Shown piece by piece: positions 32,599 to 40,791 of a DNA stretch of 64,000 nucleotides. The notes under the pieces are model-generated. The model searched no databases and had not been told where the DNA came from. It was given only the letters and a program-made list of their open reading frames with translations. Both the position numbers and the translations under genes were made by a program. Numbering within the stretch: the stretch's first letter is position 1; every line of letters begins with the position of its first letter. This DNA is from Lysobacter alkalisoli. GTDB lineage: Bacteria > Pseudomonadota > Gammaproteobacteria > Xanthomonadales > Xanthomonadaceae. The stretch spans positions 2,614,001-2,678,000 of the forward strand of contig NZ_CP041242.1 of NCBI RefSeq assembly GCF_006547045.1, given 5' to 3'.

Positions 32599-33402
32599 TC
32601 AGCCGGGCCCCGCATCACGGCCACGTCGCGCACGCCGGCGCCGGCGCCACGCCCGGAAACCAGCGGCCAGCGCCAGCGCCAGCAGGGCCACCGGGATCAG
32701 GAAAGCCGACGCACGGATGGTCCATGCCGTCCCGAGCGAGAGCGTTGTGCCGAAGTCCCTGACCGCCTCGGCGATCTCGCTGCGGCCGGTCTGGCCGCGT
32801 GGCGGTTCGAGGTGGATGCTCAGCTTCTGGGTATTGATCCGCAGGTCGTGCTGGGCCGCCTGCTGCGCGGCCGCCTGCAACTGCGCCTCGACCTCGGCGA
32901 TCTGCCGCGACAGCGCGATCATGTCGGCCACCGACAGGTCGCGTCGCTGCTGGAAGGCCTGCAACTGGCTGCGTTCGCCCTCCAGCCGCTCGACCAGCTG
33001 CCGGTTGTCGCGCACCACCACGGCCAGATCCTCGGCGTGGGTGCGGCGGGTACCGACCTCGCCGCCCTCGCCCGCCATCCCGATCAACGGTTCGACGCCC
33101 TCCGGCACCACCCGCACGATCAGCCGCCCGTTCGGGTAGTCGCCTCCCTGCCGGCTCACGTCCAGGACCGTGCACTGGCCATGGGTTCCTTCTATGCAGG
33201 CATCCTGCAGGGCCTGGATGCGGTCTGCGATGGCATCGGCGCCGAGCGCGACGCGGACGTCGTGCTCGTAGGCCAGCATCGCCCCTTGCGGCGCCTGGGC
33301 CGCAGCCGATGTCCCGGCGTACTGCTCGGCCTGCTTGTGACTGCAGGCGGCAAGCCCGACAACGAGCGCGGCCGTTGCCAGTTCCTTCAGAGTCATACCC
33401 AT
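32599..33402 (-). CDS. DUF4349 lipoprotein
   Basis: 267 residues. Lipobox LAAC with Cys20 marks a lipoprotein; I chose ATG at 33402, which has AGGA 6 nt upstream. A coiled-coil heptad region (about 140-195: DLAVVVRDNRQLVERLEGER then RRDLSVADMIALSRQIAEVE) and a C-terminal membrane segment (WTIRASAFLIPVALLALALA) followed by an Arg cluster fit the DUF4349 family. The gene runs against dnaE and divergently from accA. The two membrane anchors suggest it spans or bridges the cell envelope. No function is established for the family that I can name. Confidence 0.8.
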   Translation of the reverse strand: MGMTLKELATAALVVGLAACSHKQAEQYAGTSAAAQAPQGAMLAYEHDVRVALGADAIADRIQALQDACIEGTHGQCTVLDVSRQGGDYPNGRLIVRVVPEGVEPLIGMAGEGGEVGTRRTHAEDLAVVVRDNRQLVERLEGERSQLQAFQQRRDLSVADMIALSRQIAEVEAQLQAAAQQAAQHDLRINTQKLSIHLEPPRGQTGRSEIAEAVRDFGTTLSLGTAWTIRASAFLIPVALLALALAAGFRAWRRRRRARRGRDAGPG

Positions 33403-33567
33403 GGACCATCCTGTCTGCACGCTTGTGGCCGCCGACTATACCGGCGACACAGGTCCGCCGGGGCAGGCTCTCCTGCCATACCCGACCGGACGGCTCGGTA
33501 CGGTCGCGTGCGGTCGGCTAGACTGTGCGCCTTCCCGGCGGCCATCCCGCCCTGAGCCTGTTGACGC

Positions 33568-34527
33568 ATGAATCCCAATTACCTGGACTTCGAGCAACCC
33601 ATCGCCGACCTGGAAGAAAAAATCCAGGAGCTGCGCCACGCCAGCCACGGGCCGGCAGTGGATGTGGATGCCGAAGTCCATGCGCTGCAGGAGAAGCTGC
33701 GCCAGCGGACCGCGCAGATCTTCCGCGACCTCAGCCCGTGGCAGGTTTCACAGCTGGCCCGCCACCCGGCACGGCCGTACACGCTGGACTACATCCGGGT
33801 GATCTGCGACGAGTTCCAGGAGCTGGCCGGCGACCGTGCGTTCAAGGACGACTCGGCCATCGTCGGCGGCCTCGGCCGGATCGGCGGCCGCAGCGTGGTC
33901 ATCATCGGCCATGAGAAGGGCCGCGACACCAAGAGCAAGGTCAGGCGCAACTTCGGCATGCCTCGCCCGGAAGGCTACCGCAAGGCGCTTCGGCTGATGA
34001 AACTGGCCGAGCGCTTCAACCTGCCGCTGGTGACCTTCATCGACACCCCCGGCGCCTACCCCGGCATCGGCGCCGAGGAGCGCGGCCAGTCCGAGGCGAT
34101 CGCCCGCAACCTGCTGGAGATGAGCGAACTGCGCACCCCGATCGTCTGCACCGTGATCGGCGAGGGCGGCTCCGGCGGCGCGCTGGCGATCGGCGTCGGC
34201 GACCGCACCTTGATGCTCGAGTACAGCACCTATTCGGTGATCTCGCCGGAAGGCTGCGCCTCGATCCTGTGGAAGGACGCGGCCAAGGCCAAGGACGCCG
34301 CCGAACAGCTCGGCCTGACCGCCAAGCGCCTGCATGGCCTGGGCCTGGTCGACAAGGTCGTGCGCGAGCCGATCGGCGGTGCCCACCGCAACCCCAGGCA
34401 GATGGCGACCCGCCTCAAGGCGGTGCTGATGAACGAGATCGACACACTGGCGGAATTGCCGCTGGACGAGCTGGTCGAGCGCCGCTACAAGCGCCTGCGC
34501 GACTACGGCGCGTACGAGAACGTCTGA
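33568..34527 (+). CDS. accA: Acetyl-CoA carboxylase carboxyltransferase alpha subunit
   Basis: 319 residues, standard length. [14 protein letters not shown] at the start, then [10 protein letters not shown] and [15 protein letters not shown] oxyanion loops (about 150-210). With AccD it transfers carboxyl to acetyl-CoA to give malonyl-CoA. It follows dnaE in many genomes; here the DUF4349 gene sits between. A TAGACT at 33519-33524 could be its -10 box. Confidence 0.97.
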   Translation: MNPNYLDFEQPIADLEEKIQELRHASHGPAVDVDAEVHALQEKLRQRTAQIFRDLSPWQVSQLARHPARPYTLDYIRVICDEFQELAGDRAFKDDSAIVGGLGRIGGRSVVIIGHEKGRDTKSKVRRNFGMPRPEGYRKALRLMKLAERFNLPLVTFIDTPGAYPGIGAEERGQSEAIARNLLEMSELRTPIVCTVIGEGGSGGALAIGVGDRTLMLEYSTYSVISPEGCASILWKDAAKAKDAAEQLGLTAKRLHGLGLVDKVVREPIGGAHRNPRQMATRLKAVLMNEIDTLAELPLDELVERRYKRLRDYGAYENV

Positions 34528-34561
34528 CCGCAACGCCGCGGCGCGGGAGCGGCACGCCGGT

Positions 34562-35116
34562 TCACTCCACCTCCAGGATCGCCACCATCTTCCCGATGAA
34601 CGCATCGTCCGATATCGCGCCCATGAAGCGGCCGTCCTGACTGTTGTCGCGATTGTCACCCATCAGCAGGTAACTCTTCCGCGGTATTTCCAGAGGCTCC
34701 ATCTGGCGGGAGTAGGCCATGATCGCGTTGCCGGAGTCGACATAGTCCTCAGTCAGTTCGCGTCCATCGACCATGACCACACCGTCCTCGATCGACACGG
34801 TTTCGCCGGGCAAGCCGATCACACGCTGCAGCCAGTGGCTGCCGTCCCCGGAGTTCGAGAAGACGACGATGTCGCCGCGCTCGGGACCGCGATTCCGGTA
34901 AGCTCCGGCCCGCACGATCACGATCGAATCAGGCTCCAGTGTCGGCAACATCGACCTGGAAGGGATGCGATAGGGCGCGTGACCGACGATGCGTTGGCGC
35001 GGGTCGTAGGACTTCGCCCCGAACGGGTTGATGAAGTACACGCAGATCGCCGTGACCGGCAGCAGCACCGCCAACGTCACCAGCACAACGACCACCCGCT
35101 GCCGCCATTTCGCCAT
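34562..35116 (-). CDS. S26-family signal peptidase-like protein with altered catalytic lysine
   Basis: 184 residues from ATG at 35116 (GGGAGGA site upstream). One membrane segment (about 7-29), then family motifs: IPSRSMLPTL with the likely catalytic Ser55, RGDIVVF, and MGDNRDNSQDGR near 160. In E. coli LepB the general base is a Lys in YIKRAVGLPGD; the matching place here reads WLQRVIGLPGE, so Gln97 replaces Lys. The codon on the minus strand is CAG. It is also smaller than main signal peptidases and has one anchor instead of two. It may be inactive, a variant with another base, or a specialised S26 member. It is not next to lepA or rnc, so it is likely not the housekeeping LepB. It lies between accA and tilS on the opposite strand. 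Confidence 0.82.
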   Translation of the reverse strand: MAKWRQRVVVVLVTLAVLLPVTAICVYFINPFGAKSYDPRQRIVGHAPYRIPSRSMLPTLEPDSIVIVRAGAYRNRGPERGDIVVFSNSGDGSHWLQRVIGLPGETVSIEDGVVMVDGRELTEDYVDSGNAIMAYSRQMEPLEIPRKSYLLMGDNRDNSQDGRFMGAISDDAFIGKMVAILEVE

Positions 35117-35226
35117 CGCCGTCCTCCCTTCGCAACGGAATCCTCGCCGGATGGTACATCGCAGGCCGGCACTGCCTGCCCGACCGCATCCGGGCGGACG
35201 ACAGGGACGCGCATTAGACTTGCCCC

Positions 35227-36516
35227 ATGCTGTCCGACCTTCCTCCCGACGCACCGCAACCTGCGCCCCTGCTGGTGGCCTACAGCGGCGGTCTGGACTC
35301 GACGGCGCTGCTGCGCCTCCTGGCCGACGACCCGGCACGCCGCGCCGATGGTTTGCGCGCCATCCACGTCCACCACGGCCTGCACGCCGACGCCAGCGAT
35401 TGGGCGCGGCATTGCCAGCGGTCATGCGACGCACTGGGAATCCCGCTGACTGTCGTCCGAATCGAAGTGCAGCGCGACAGCGGGCTCGGGCTTGAGGGTG
35501 CGGCACGGCAGGCCCGCCATGCCGCCTTCGCTGCCGCGCTGGCAGACGACGAGGTGCTGGTCACCGCCCACCACCGCGACGACCAGGCCGAAACCTTCCT
35601 CCTGCGTGCGCTCCGCGCTTCCGGCCCGGACGGGCTGGCGGCGATGCGGCCATGGCGGCGGTTCGGAGCGGGCTGGCTGTGGCGCCCGCTGCTCGACACG
35701 CCGCGCACGGACCTGCTCGCCTACGCCCGGGCCCACGGACTGGCGTGGATCGAAGATCCAGGCAACGACGACACCGCTTTCGACCGCAACTTCATCCGTC
35801 AACGGGTCATGCCATTGCTTCGAGAACGCTGGCAGCGGGCCGATGCCGCGCTGGCCGCAAGCGCTGCGCTGTGCGCGGATGCGGTGGGCCTGCTGGAAAC
35901 GGACGACACCCGCGCCCTGGCCACGGTCGCCACCGCCGATCCGCATTGCCTGTCGGTCGATGCGCTGCTGGCCCTGCCGGCGGCACGCCGCGCCCGTGTA
36001 CTGCGACGCTGGATCGCGGCCCGGTCGCTGCCACCGCTGCCGGCCAGCGGCATCGTCCGGATCGAAACCGACCTGCTCGACGCCCGCCCCGATGCCGAAG
36101 CCACCTTCGCCTGGGCCGGCGCCCGCATCCGCCGCTGGCGTGGACTGCTGCACGCTGGCCGGGAACGCCTGCCATTGCCGGTGGACTGGAGCGTCGAGTG
36201 GAATGGGCGCGACCCGTTGCAGTTGCCCGACGGCGGCACACTTCGACTCGAAGGCGCGGATGCCTTGCCGACTCCGGTCCGTGTCCATGCCCGCCAGGGC
36301 GGCGAACGCATCACCTTGCCCGGCCGCGACCACAGCCATGCACTCAAGCAGGTGTTGCAGGAGCTGGAAGTGCCGCCGTGGGTACGCGAGGGGTTGCCAC
36401 TGCTCAGCGATGCGGAAGGCAATCTGATGGCGGCCGGGGATCTGACCTATTCAGCGGCTTTCGATGATTGGCTGCGCGGGCATACCGCACGGCTAGTGTG
36501 GCGAGTATCGGAGTAG
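35227..36516 (+). CDS. tilS: tRNA(Ile)-lysidine synthase
   Basis: 429 residues. PP-loop YSGGLDSTALL at residues 19-29, HHRDDQAETFLLR near 118 and the VHHGLHADA motif near 50. The C-terminal domains are those of long TilS forms. It converts the CAU anticodon of one isoleucine tRNA to read AUA. It often sits beside accA. ATG at 35227 matches the family start. Confidence 0.95.
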   Translation: MLSDLPPDAPQPAPLLVAYSGGLDSTALLRLLADDPARRADGLRAIHVHHGLHADASDWARHCQRSCDALGIPLTVVRIEVQRDSGLGLEGAARQARHAAFAAALADDEVLVTAHHRDDQAETFLLRALRASGPDGLAAMRPWRRFGAGWLWRPLLDTPRTDLLAYARAHGLAWIEDPGNDDTAFDRNFIRQRVMPLLRERWQRADAALAASAALCADAVGLLETDDTRALATVATADPHCLSVDALLALPAARRARVLRRWIAARSLPPLPASGIVRIETDLLDARPDAEATFAWAGARIRRWRGLLHAGRERLPLPVDWSVEWNGRDPLQLPDGGTLRLEGADALPTPVRVHARQGGERITLPGRDHSHALKQVLQELEVPPWVREGLPLLSDAEGNLMAAGDLTYSAAFDDWLRGHTARLVWRVSE

Positions 36517-36520
36517 CAGG

Positions 36521-36802
36521 TGTCATCCCAAGCGTAGCGAGGGGTGAGCGCGGGCGCTTGCGAGCCATTGCTCGCGCCCGATCGAACGCCCGAACACAAT
36601 GCGTGAGGGCCGGGGACCGTACGATCTGCTTTACCAGGCGACTGTCCAGACGCAGCCGGGCATGGCTTTGCAGGACCTTCCGAAACATGGATGTTTCGGA
36701 TGAGCCTCCAGGGACGGATTCGCGGCGTGTCCTGCAAAGCCATGCCCGGCTGCGTCCCCTGCGAACCAACAAAGCAGATCCCTCGCTACGCTCTGGATGA
36801 CA
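36521..36802. repeat. MITE-like intergenic unit with terminal inverted repeats and a perfect 28-bp palindrome
   Basis: The 331 bases between tilS and xseB hold no gene. A 24-bp end at 36521-36544 matches the reverse complement of 36779-36802 at 21 of 24 positions, so the unit has terminal inverted repeats starting TGTCATCC. Inside are arms of 28 bp (36649-36676 and 36729-36756) that are perfect inverted copies, around a 52-bp loop that contains a further 10-bp stem (36679-36688/36691-36700). The right end is similar to the repeat at 40082-40110 (25 of 29 bases). No transposase is present, so if mobile it depends on one elsewhere. Confidence 0.75.
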
Positions 36803-36847
36803 GCCTCTCAACCCCCGCCCGCACCTCCGTTCCAGTAAACTCCGCGC

Positions 36848-37117
36848 ATGGCCAAGAAACCCGCCAAAGAAGCCTCGCCCGTCGCCGACTTCGAACAGTC
36901 GCTCGACGCACTGGAGTCGCTGGTCGAGAAGATGGAGCAGGGCGAGATGAGCCTCGAGGACTCGCTTGCCGCCTACGAACGCGGCGTCGGTCTGTATCGC
37001 AGGTGCCAGGCCGCGCTGGAACAGGCCGAACTGCGTGTACGCCTGCTCACCGACCCGCAGGATCCGGCCACTGCCCAGTCCTTCGATACCGACGGCGCCC
37101 GCAACGGCGATGCCTGA
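36848..37117 (+). CDS. xseB: Exodeoxyribonuclease VII small subunit
   Basis: 89 residues. [20 protein letters not shown] (about 17-36) followed by [13 protein letters not shown] is the family signature. XseB joins XseA in an exonuclease that degrades single-stranded DNA; xseA is not in the window. Its last 8 nt overlap ispA, the usual pairing. Confidence 0.93.
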   Translation: MAKKPAKEASPVADFEQSLDALESLVEKMEQGEMSLEDSLAAYERGVGLYRRCQAALEQAELRVRLLTDPQDPATAQSFDTDGARNGDA

Positions 37118-38042
37118 CCACGATCTTGCCGGCTGGCGGGCACGTGTCGATGCCGCGCTGGACCGTGCCCTGCCCGATCCTGATACCCCCCCCCATCGCC
37201 TGCATGCCGCGATGCGTCACGCCACACTGCTCGGCGGCAAGCGGATGCGACCGCTGCTGGTCTACGCCAGCGGCACGATGTTCGATGCCGCCCCGCAAGC
37301 TCTGGACACGCCCGCAGTCGCGGTTGAACTGATCCACGCCTACTCGCTGGTCCACGACGACCTGCCATGCATGGACGACGATGCCCTGCGCCGTGGCCAG
37401 CCGACCGTGCATGTCGCCTTCGACGAGGCCACCGCGGTACTGGCCGGCGACGCGCTGCAGACCCTCGCCTTCGAGCTGTTGTCCGATACGCCGGTGCCCG
37501 ATGCCATCCGGCTCGCCCTGATCCGCACCCTGGCCGGCGCCTCGGGCGCCGCCGGCATGTGCGGTGGCCAGGCGTTGGACCTGGAAGCCACCGGACAGAA
37601 AAAAAGGGGTCAGAGTGAATCTTGCAAAGCAAGAATTCACTCTGACCCTTTCCCCCGGGTCTCCGTTTCTGCACTGCGACGTCTGCACGCACTCAAGACC
37701 GGCGCCCTGATCCGTGCTGCGGTACGCATGGGCGCGCTGTGCGCCGGCGCTCCGGACGATGCACTGGCCCGGCTGGACCTCTTCAGCAATGCCCTCGGCC
37801 TGGCCTTCCAGGTCCGCGACGACATCCTCGACATCGAAAGCGACAGCGCCACGCTCGGCAAGACCGCCGGCAAGGACCAGGCCCAGGCCAAGGCGACCTT
37901 CCCCGCCCTGCTCGGCATGGGCGCCTCGCGCGAACTGCTGTCCGACCTCGCCATGACGATGGATGACGCGCTGGCCGGTTTCGGCGAACAGGCCGCGATG
38001 CTGGCCGCGCTGGGCCGGTTGGCGATCGAACGCGATCGCTGA
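37110..38042 (+). CDS. ispA: Farnesyl diphosphate synthase with an in-frame repeat insertion
   Basis: 310 residues. The first Asp-rich motif is [10 protein letters not shown] (83-91) and the second DDILD (237-241); [11 protein letters not shown] and [19 protein letters not shown] mark the active site walls. It makes geranyl and farnesyl diphosphate, the precursor used by UppS. Between TGQ (residue 163) and [10 protein letters not shown] (residue 184) are about 20 extra residues (164-183) absent from E. coli IspA at that point. They are encoded by 37599-37658, a palindromic repeat. The frame stays open and all known catalytic motifs remain, so the enzyme is probably active. Without the insert the length (about 290) fits the family. 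Start at 37110 overlaps xseB by 8 nt. Confidence 0.94.
   Translation: MPDHDLAGWRARVDAALDRALPDPDTPPHRLHAAMRHATLLGGKRMRPLLVYASGTMFDAAPQALDTPAVAVELIHAYSLVHDDLPCMDDDALRRGQPTVHVAFDEATAVLAGDALQTLAFELLSDTPVPDAIRLALIRTLAGASGAAGMCGGQALDLEATGQKKRGQSESCKARIHSDPFPRVSVSALRRLHALKTGALIRAAVRMGALCAGAPDDALARLDLFSNALGLAFQVRDDILDIESDSATLGKTAGKDQAQAKATFPALLGMGASRELLSDLAMTMDDALAGFGEQAAMLAALGRLAIERDR
37599..37658. repeat. REP-like palindromic element inserted in frame in ispA
   Basis: About 57-60 bp, a multiple of three, that add residues 164-183 to IspA. Arms 37607-37620 and 37635-37648 are perfect 14-nt inverted copies (GGGTCAGAGTGAAT and its complement), and an inner stem CTTGC...GCAAG (37621-37625/37629-37633) closes on AAA, leaving one bulged A. 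A-rich sequence stands before it and pyrimidines after. From memory, hairpins with this GGGTCAGAGTGAAT arm are common near REP-associated tyrosine transposase genes in Proteobacteria; I have not run a search. No other copy is seen in this window. Confidence 0.85.
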
Positions 38043-38053
38043 AACCGCAAACG

Positions 38054-38081
38054 AAAAACGCCACCGGCGGCACCGGTGGCG
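38054..38081 (-). terminator. Terminator of the DUF4870 gene (minus strand)
   Basis: A perfect 9-bp stem (38059-38067 with 38073-38081, 5-nt loop) is followed on the minus strand by five T (38054-38058). It lies 11 nt after ispA and 24 nt after the DUF4870 stop, so it may also help end ispA transcription. Confidence 0.75.
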
Positions 38082-38104
38082 TCGGGATCGAAAGCTGCGT
38101 GAGG

Positions 38105-38551
38105 TTACTTCACCAGCCTCATCGTGAACGGATAGCGGTAAGCCAGCCCGTCATTGGCCTTGATGGCGGCAATGATCGTCAGCACCAGCCAGGCAACAAA
38201 AACCGCGACGCCGATCGGGGCGGTCAGAATCACACCGAGGCCGAAGGTGATGAACGTCAGCACCACCAGTGCCAGACCGATGATTCCTACCGTGATGTTG
38301 AAATTCAGCGCTTCCTTGCCCTGCTCATCGGCAAAGGGCATGGTTTCCCTCTTCACCAGCCACATGACCAGCGGCCCGAGAATGTTGCCGAAGGGGATGA
38401 TGAAGCCGATCAGGGCCGACAAGTGCGTGAACAATGCCCATTGGCGTTGATCGGCAGGAATGCCTGCGTCCGAGGCCTGGCCGGCGGCCGGCGGCTCGTT
38501 GTATGGCGGCGGTGTCTGGGACGGATCATTCGGATCTTGCATACCGCTCAT
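38105..38551 (-). CDS. DUF4870 (Tic20-like) small membrane protein
   Basis: 148 residues from ATG at 38551 (GGGAG site upstream). A Pro-rich soluble N-terminus precedes three to four membrane segments beginning WALFTHLSALIGFIIPFGN, a pattern typical of the DUF4870 family, with LGPLVMWLVKRE and PFADEQGKEALNFN in the middle. Function unknown; members occur widely as stand-alone inner-membrane proteins. It converges with ispA. Confidence 0.8.
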   Translation of the reverse strand: MSGMQDPNDPSQTPPPYNEPPAAGQASDAGIPADQRQWALFTHLSALIGFIIPFGNILGPLVMWLVKRETMPFADEQGKEALNFNITVGIIGLALVVLTFITFGLGVILTAPIGVAVFVAWLVLTIIAAIKANDGLAYRYPFTMRLVK

Positions 38552-38644
38552 CTGTCGTTCTCCCTGCGTGCGTGAACCCTCACTCTCCGTCCATCGGGCA
38601 TCGGCGTCAACCATCGGAAGACACCGTGACCTCCGGTCTCCCCC

Positions 38645-40009
38645 TCAGCCTTCGCCGGCCACGGTCATGGCGCCGACCAGGATCGAGCCGGTGCGCACAT
38701 GCGAGCGTGCGTCGACATCGCTGCCAACCGCCTCGATCGCATGAAACATGTCCCGGAGGTTGCCGGCGACGGTGATGCCATCGACCGGATACGCAGCCTC
38801 GCCGTCCTCGATCCAGAACCCGGCCGCGCCCCGTGAATAATCGCCGGTGATGCTGTTCACGCCCTGCCCCATCAGCTCGGTCACCAGCAGCCCCCGGCCC
38901 ATGCCGCGAAGCACGTCGTCGAGACCACCGGCGTTGGCGGCCACTTCGAGATTGTGCACGCCACCGGCATTGCCGGTGGTCCGCAGGCCGAGCCGGCGCG
39001 CGGAGTAGCTGCCGAGAATGTAGCGTTGCAGCACTCCCCCCTCGACCAGCGCCGACTCGCGCGTGGCCACACCCTCGGCATCGAAGCTGGCCGAGCGGAA
39101 ACCGCGCGGCATGAACGGGCGTTCCTGGATCGCGAACCAGTCCGGGAACAGTTGCGTGCCGGCGCTGTCGAGCAGGAAGCTGGCGCGACGGTAAAGCGCG
39201 CCGCCGGACACCGCGCCGAGCAGGTGGCCGACCAGTGAACGCGCCATCTCGGCCGAAAACAGCACCGGATAGCTGCCGGTCGCCAGCTGGCGCGGCGCCA
39301 GCCTCGACACCGCGCGCTCGGCCGCGCGCTTGCCGATCGCCGCGGGATCTTCCAGATCCTCGGCAGCCAGGGCGATGCTGTACCAGCCGTCGCGCTGCAT
39401 CGCATCGCCTTTGCCGGCGATGAAGGCGCAGCCGAGGCTGTGCTGGCTGCTGCGCTCGCGGCCGATGAAGCCATGCGAATTGGCGTACACGCCGAGGCTG
39501 GTGCCGGTACCGAGCGAGGCGCCATCGGAGTTGTCGATCCGCGCATCGAAATCGCGGCCGGCCTGCTCGACCGCCAGCGCCAGGTCGATCGCGCGCTGCG
39601 GCTCGTGCTCGACCGCCCACGGGTGCCAGCCATCGAACTCGCGAATGTCGCTGGCCATCAGCTCCCGATCGGCAAGCCCGGCCGCCTCGTCGTCTTCGGT
39701 ATGACGGGCGATCGCGCAGGCCTGCTCGACGGTCGCCTGCAAGCTCTCCTCGCGCAGGTCGGCGGTGCTGGCGCTGCCCTTGCGCTTGCCGAAATAGACG
39801 GTGACCGCGACGCTCCGGTCACGCGAAGCCTCGACTGTCTCCACCTCGCCCATCCGCACCCCGACGGTAAGCCCGCTTTCCTCGTTGCAGGAAACCTCGG
39901 CCTGGCTTGCACCGCTGGTGCGGCATCGGTCGAGCAGGCGCTGCGAGAGCTCGGAGAGCGCGTCGAGACGGGCCTGTGAATCGTCGGTAGAGGTGGTGAT
40001 CTGGCTCAA
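38645..40009 (-). CDS. pmbA: TldE/PmbA, metalloprotease partner subunit
   Basis: 454 residues, family length. Conserved blocks include VTVYFGKRKGSAST, SDGASLG, the QHSLGCAF region and the C-terminal VTELMGQGVNSITGDYSRG, then GFWIEDGE. TldE lacks the zinc motif itself and pairs with TldD, also in this window at 40792, to degrade unfolded proteins and process peptides such as microcins. It lies divergent from darP, as in E. coli. No truncation. Confidence 0.95.
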   Translation of the reverse strand: MSQITTSTDDSQARLDALSELSQRLLDRCRTSGASQAEVSCNEESGLTVGVRMGEVETVEASRDRSVAVTVYFGKRKGSASTADLREESLQATVEQACAIARHTEDDEAAGLADRELMASDIREFDGWHPWAVEHEPQRAIDLALAVEQAGRDFDARIDNSDGASLGTGTSLGVYANSHGFIGRERSSQHSLGCAFIAGKGDAMQRDGWYSIALAAEDLEDPAAIGKRAAERAVSRLAPRQLATGSYPVLFSAEMARSLVGHLLGAVSGGALYRRASFLLDSAGTQLFPDWFAIQERPFMPRGFRSASFDAEGVATRESALVEGGVLQRYILGSYSARRLGLRTTGNAGGVHNLEVAANAGGLDDVLRGMGRGLLVTELMGQGVNSITGDYSRGAAGFWIEDGEAAYPVDGITVAGNLRDMFHAIEAVGSDVDARSHVRTGSILVGAMTVAGEG

Positions 40010-40026
40010 TGGCTTATCCTAGTGAC

Positions 40027-40110
40027 CGTCATCCCGAGACCGCAGGCCGAGGGATTTGTTTTTACCCGTGCATCGCTCACAGCAGATTCCTCGCTACGCT
40101 CGGAATGACG
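40027..40110. repeat. GTCATCCC...GGAATGAC-bounded intergenic repeat
   Basis: Begins CGTCATCCCGAG (40027-40038) and ends with its near complement (40099-40110, 11 of 12). The right half matches the right end of the 36.5-kb unit, giving 25 of 29 identical bases. It fills the short divergent gap between pmbA and darP. A small partner hairpin (9-bp stem, 40732-40740/40745-40753) sits between darP and tldD. Confidence 0.6.
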
Positions 40111-40150
40111 CTGGGTGGCGACTGCCCGGAATGACATTGGAAAGTGACCG

Positions 40151-40723
40151 ATGCGCGGCATAGACGAAGAATCCGGTGAGTACCTCGGCCCCAGTCGCAG
40201 CCAGAAACGCCGCGAGGCGCTGGACGTGTTGGAGCTGGGCGCAAAGCTGGCCGAACTGAGCGACGCCCAGCTCGACCGCCTGCCGGTGCCCGAGTCGCTG
40301 CTGCCGCATATCCGCGAGACCCGTCGCATCACCTCGCACATCGCCCGCAAGCGCCAGCTGGCCTTCCTGGCCAAGCAGATGCGGCGCGAGGACGAAGAGA
40401 CGCTGGACGCACTTCGCGACGCGCTGGACAAGGATGGCGAAGCGGCGCGGCGCGAGGTCGCGGCGATGCACCGCGTCGAGACCTGGCGCGAACGCCTCCT
40501 TGCCGAAGGCGATCCCGCGCTGGCGCAACTGCTCGACGAGCATCCGGCTGCCGACCGTCAGCGTCTGCGTCAGCTGGTCCGCAACGCGCTGGAAGAGCGC
40601 AAGCGCAACAAGCCGCCGCGGGCGTTCCGGGAGTTGTTCCGGGAACTCAAGACGCTGTTGACTACGGGCGAAAGCGAATCGCCCAATGCTTCCGCCGACG
40701 ACCTGCTCGCCGACAGCGAATAG
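40151..40723 (+). CDS. darP: Ribosome-associated protein DarP/YjgA (DUF615)
   Basis: 190 residues. RSQKKRR-like start ([16 protein letters not shown]), then [21 protein letters not shown] and the late [17 protein letters not shown] block fit the DUF615 family. In E. coli the protein (YjgA/DarP) binds late 50S precursors and aids large-subunit assembly. It neighbours pmbA as in E. coli. Confidence 0.92.
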   Translation: MRGIDEESGEYLGPSRSQKRREALDVLELGAKLAELSDAQLDRLPVPESLLPHIRETRRITSHIARKRQLAFLAKQMRREDEETLDALRDALDKDGEAARREVAAMHRVETWRERLLAEGDPALAQLLDEHPAADRQRLRQLVRNALEERKRNKPPRAFRELFRELKTLLTTGESESPNASADDLLADSE

Positions 40724-40791
40724 TCCTGAAGCCGTCATTCGCGGGAATGACGGGCACGAACGGCGCGTGTACTTCATCACGTCCGCGAAGG

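Noticed and set aside
37110-38042. ispA as a pseudogene because of the inserted repeat
   Set aside because: The frame is open from start to stop, both Asp-rich motifs are intact and the insert lies in a loop.
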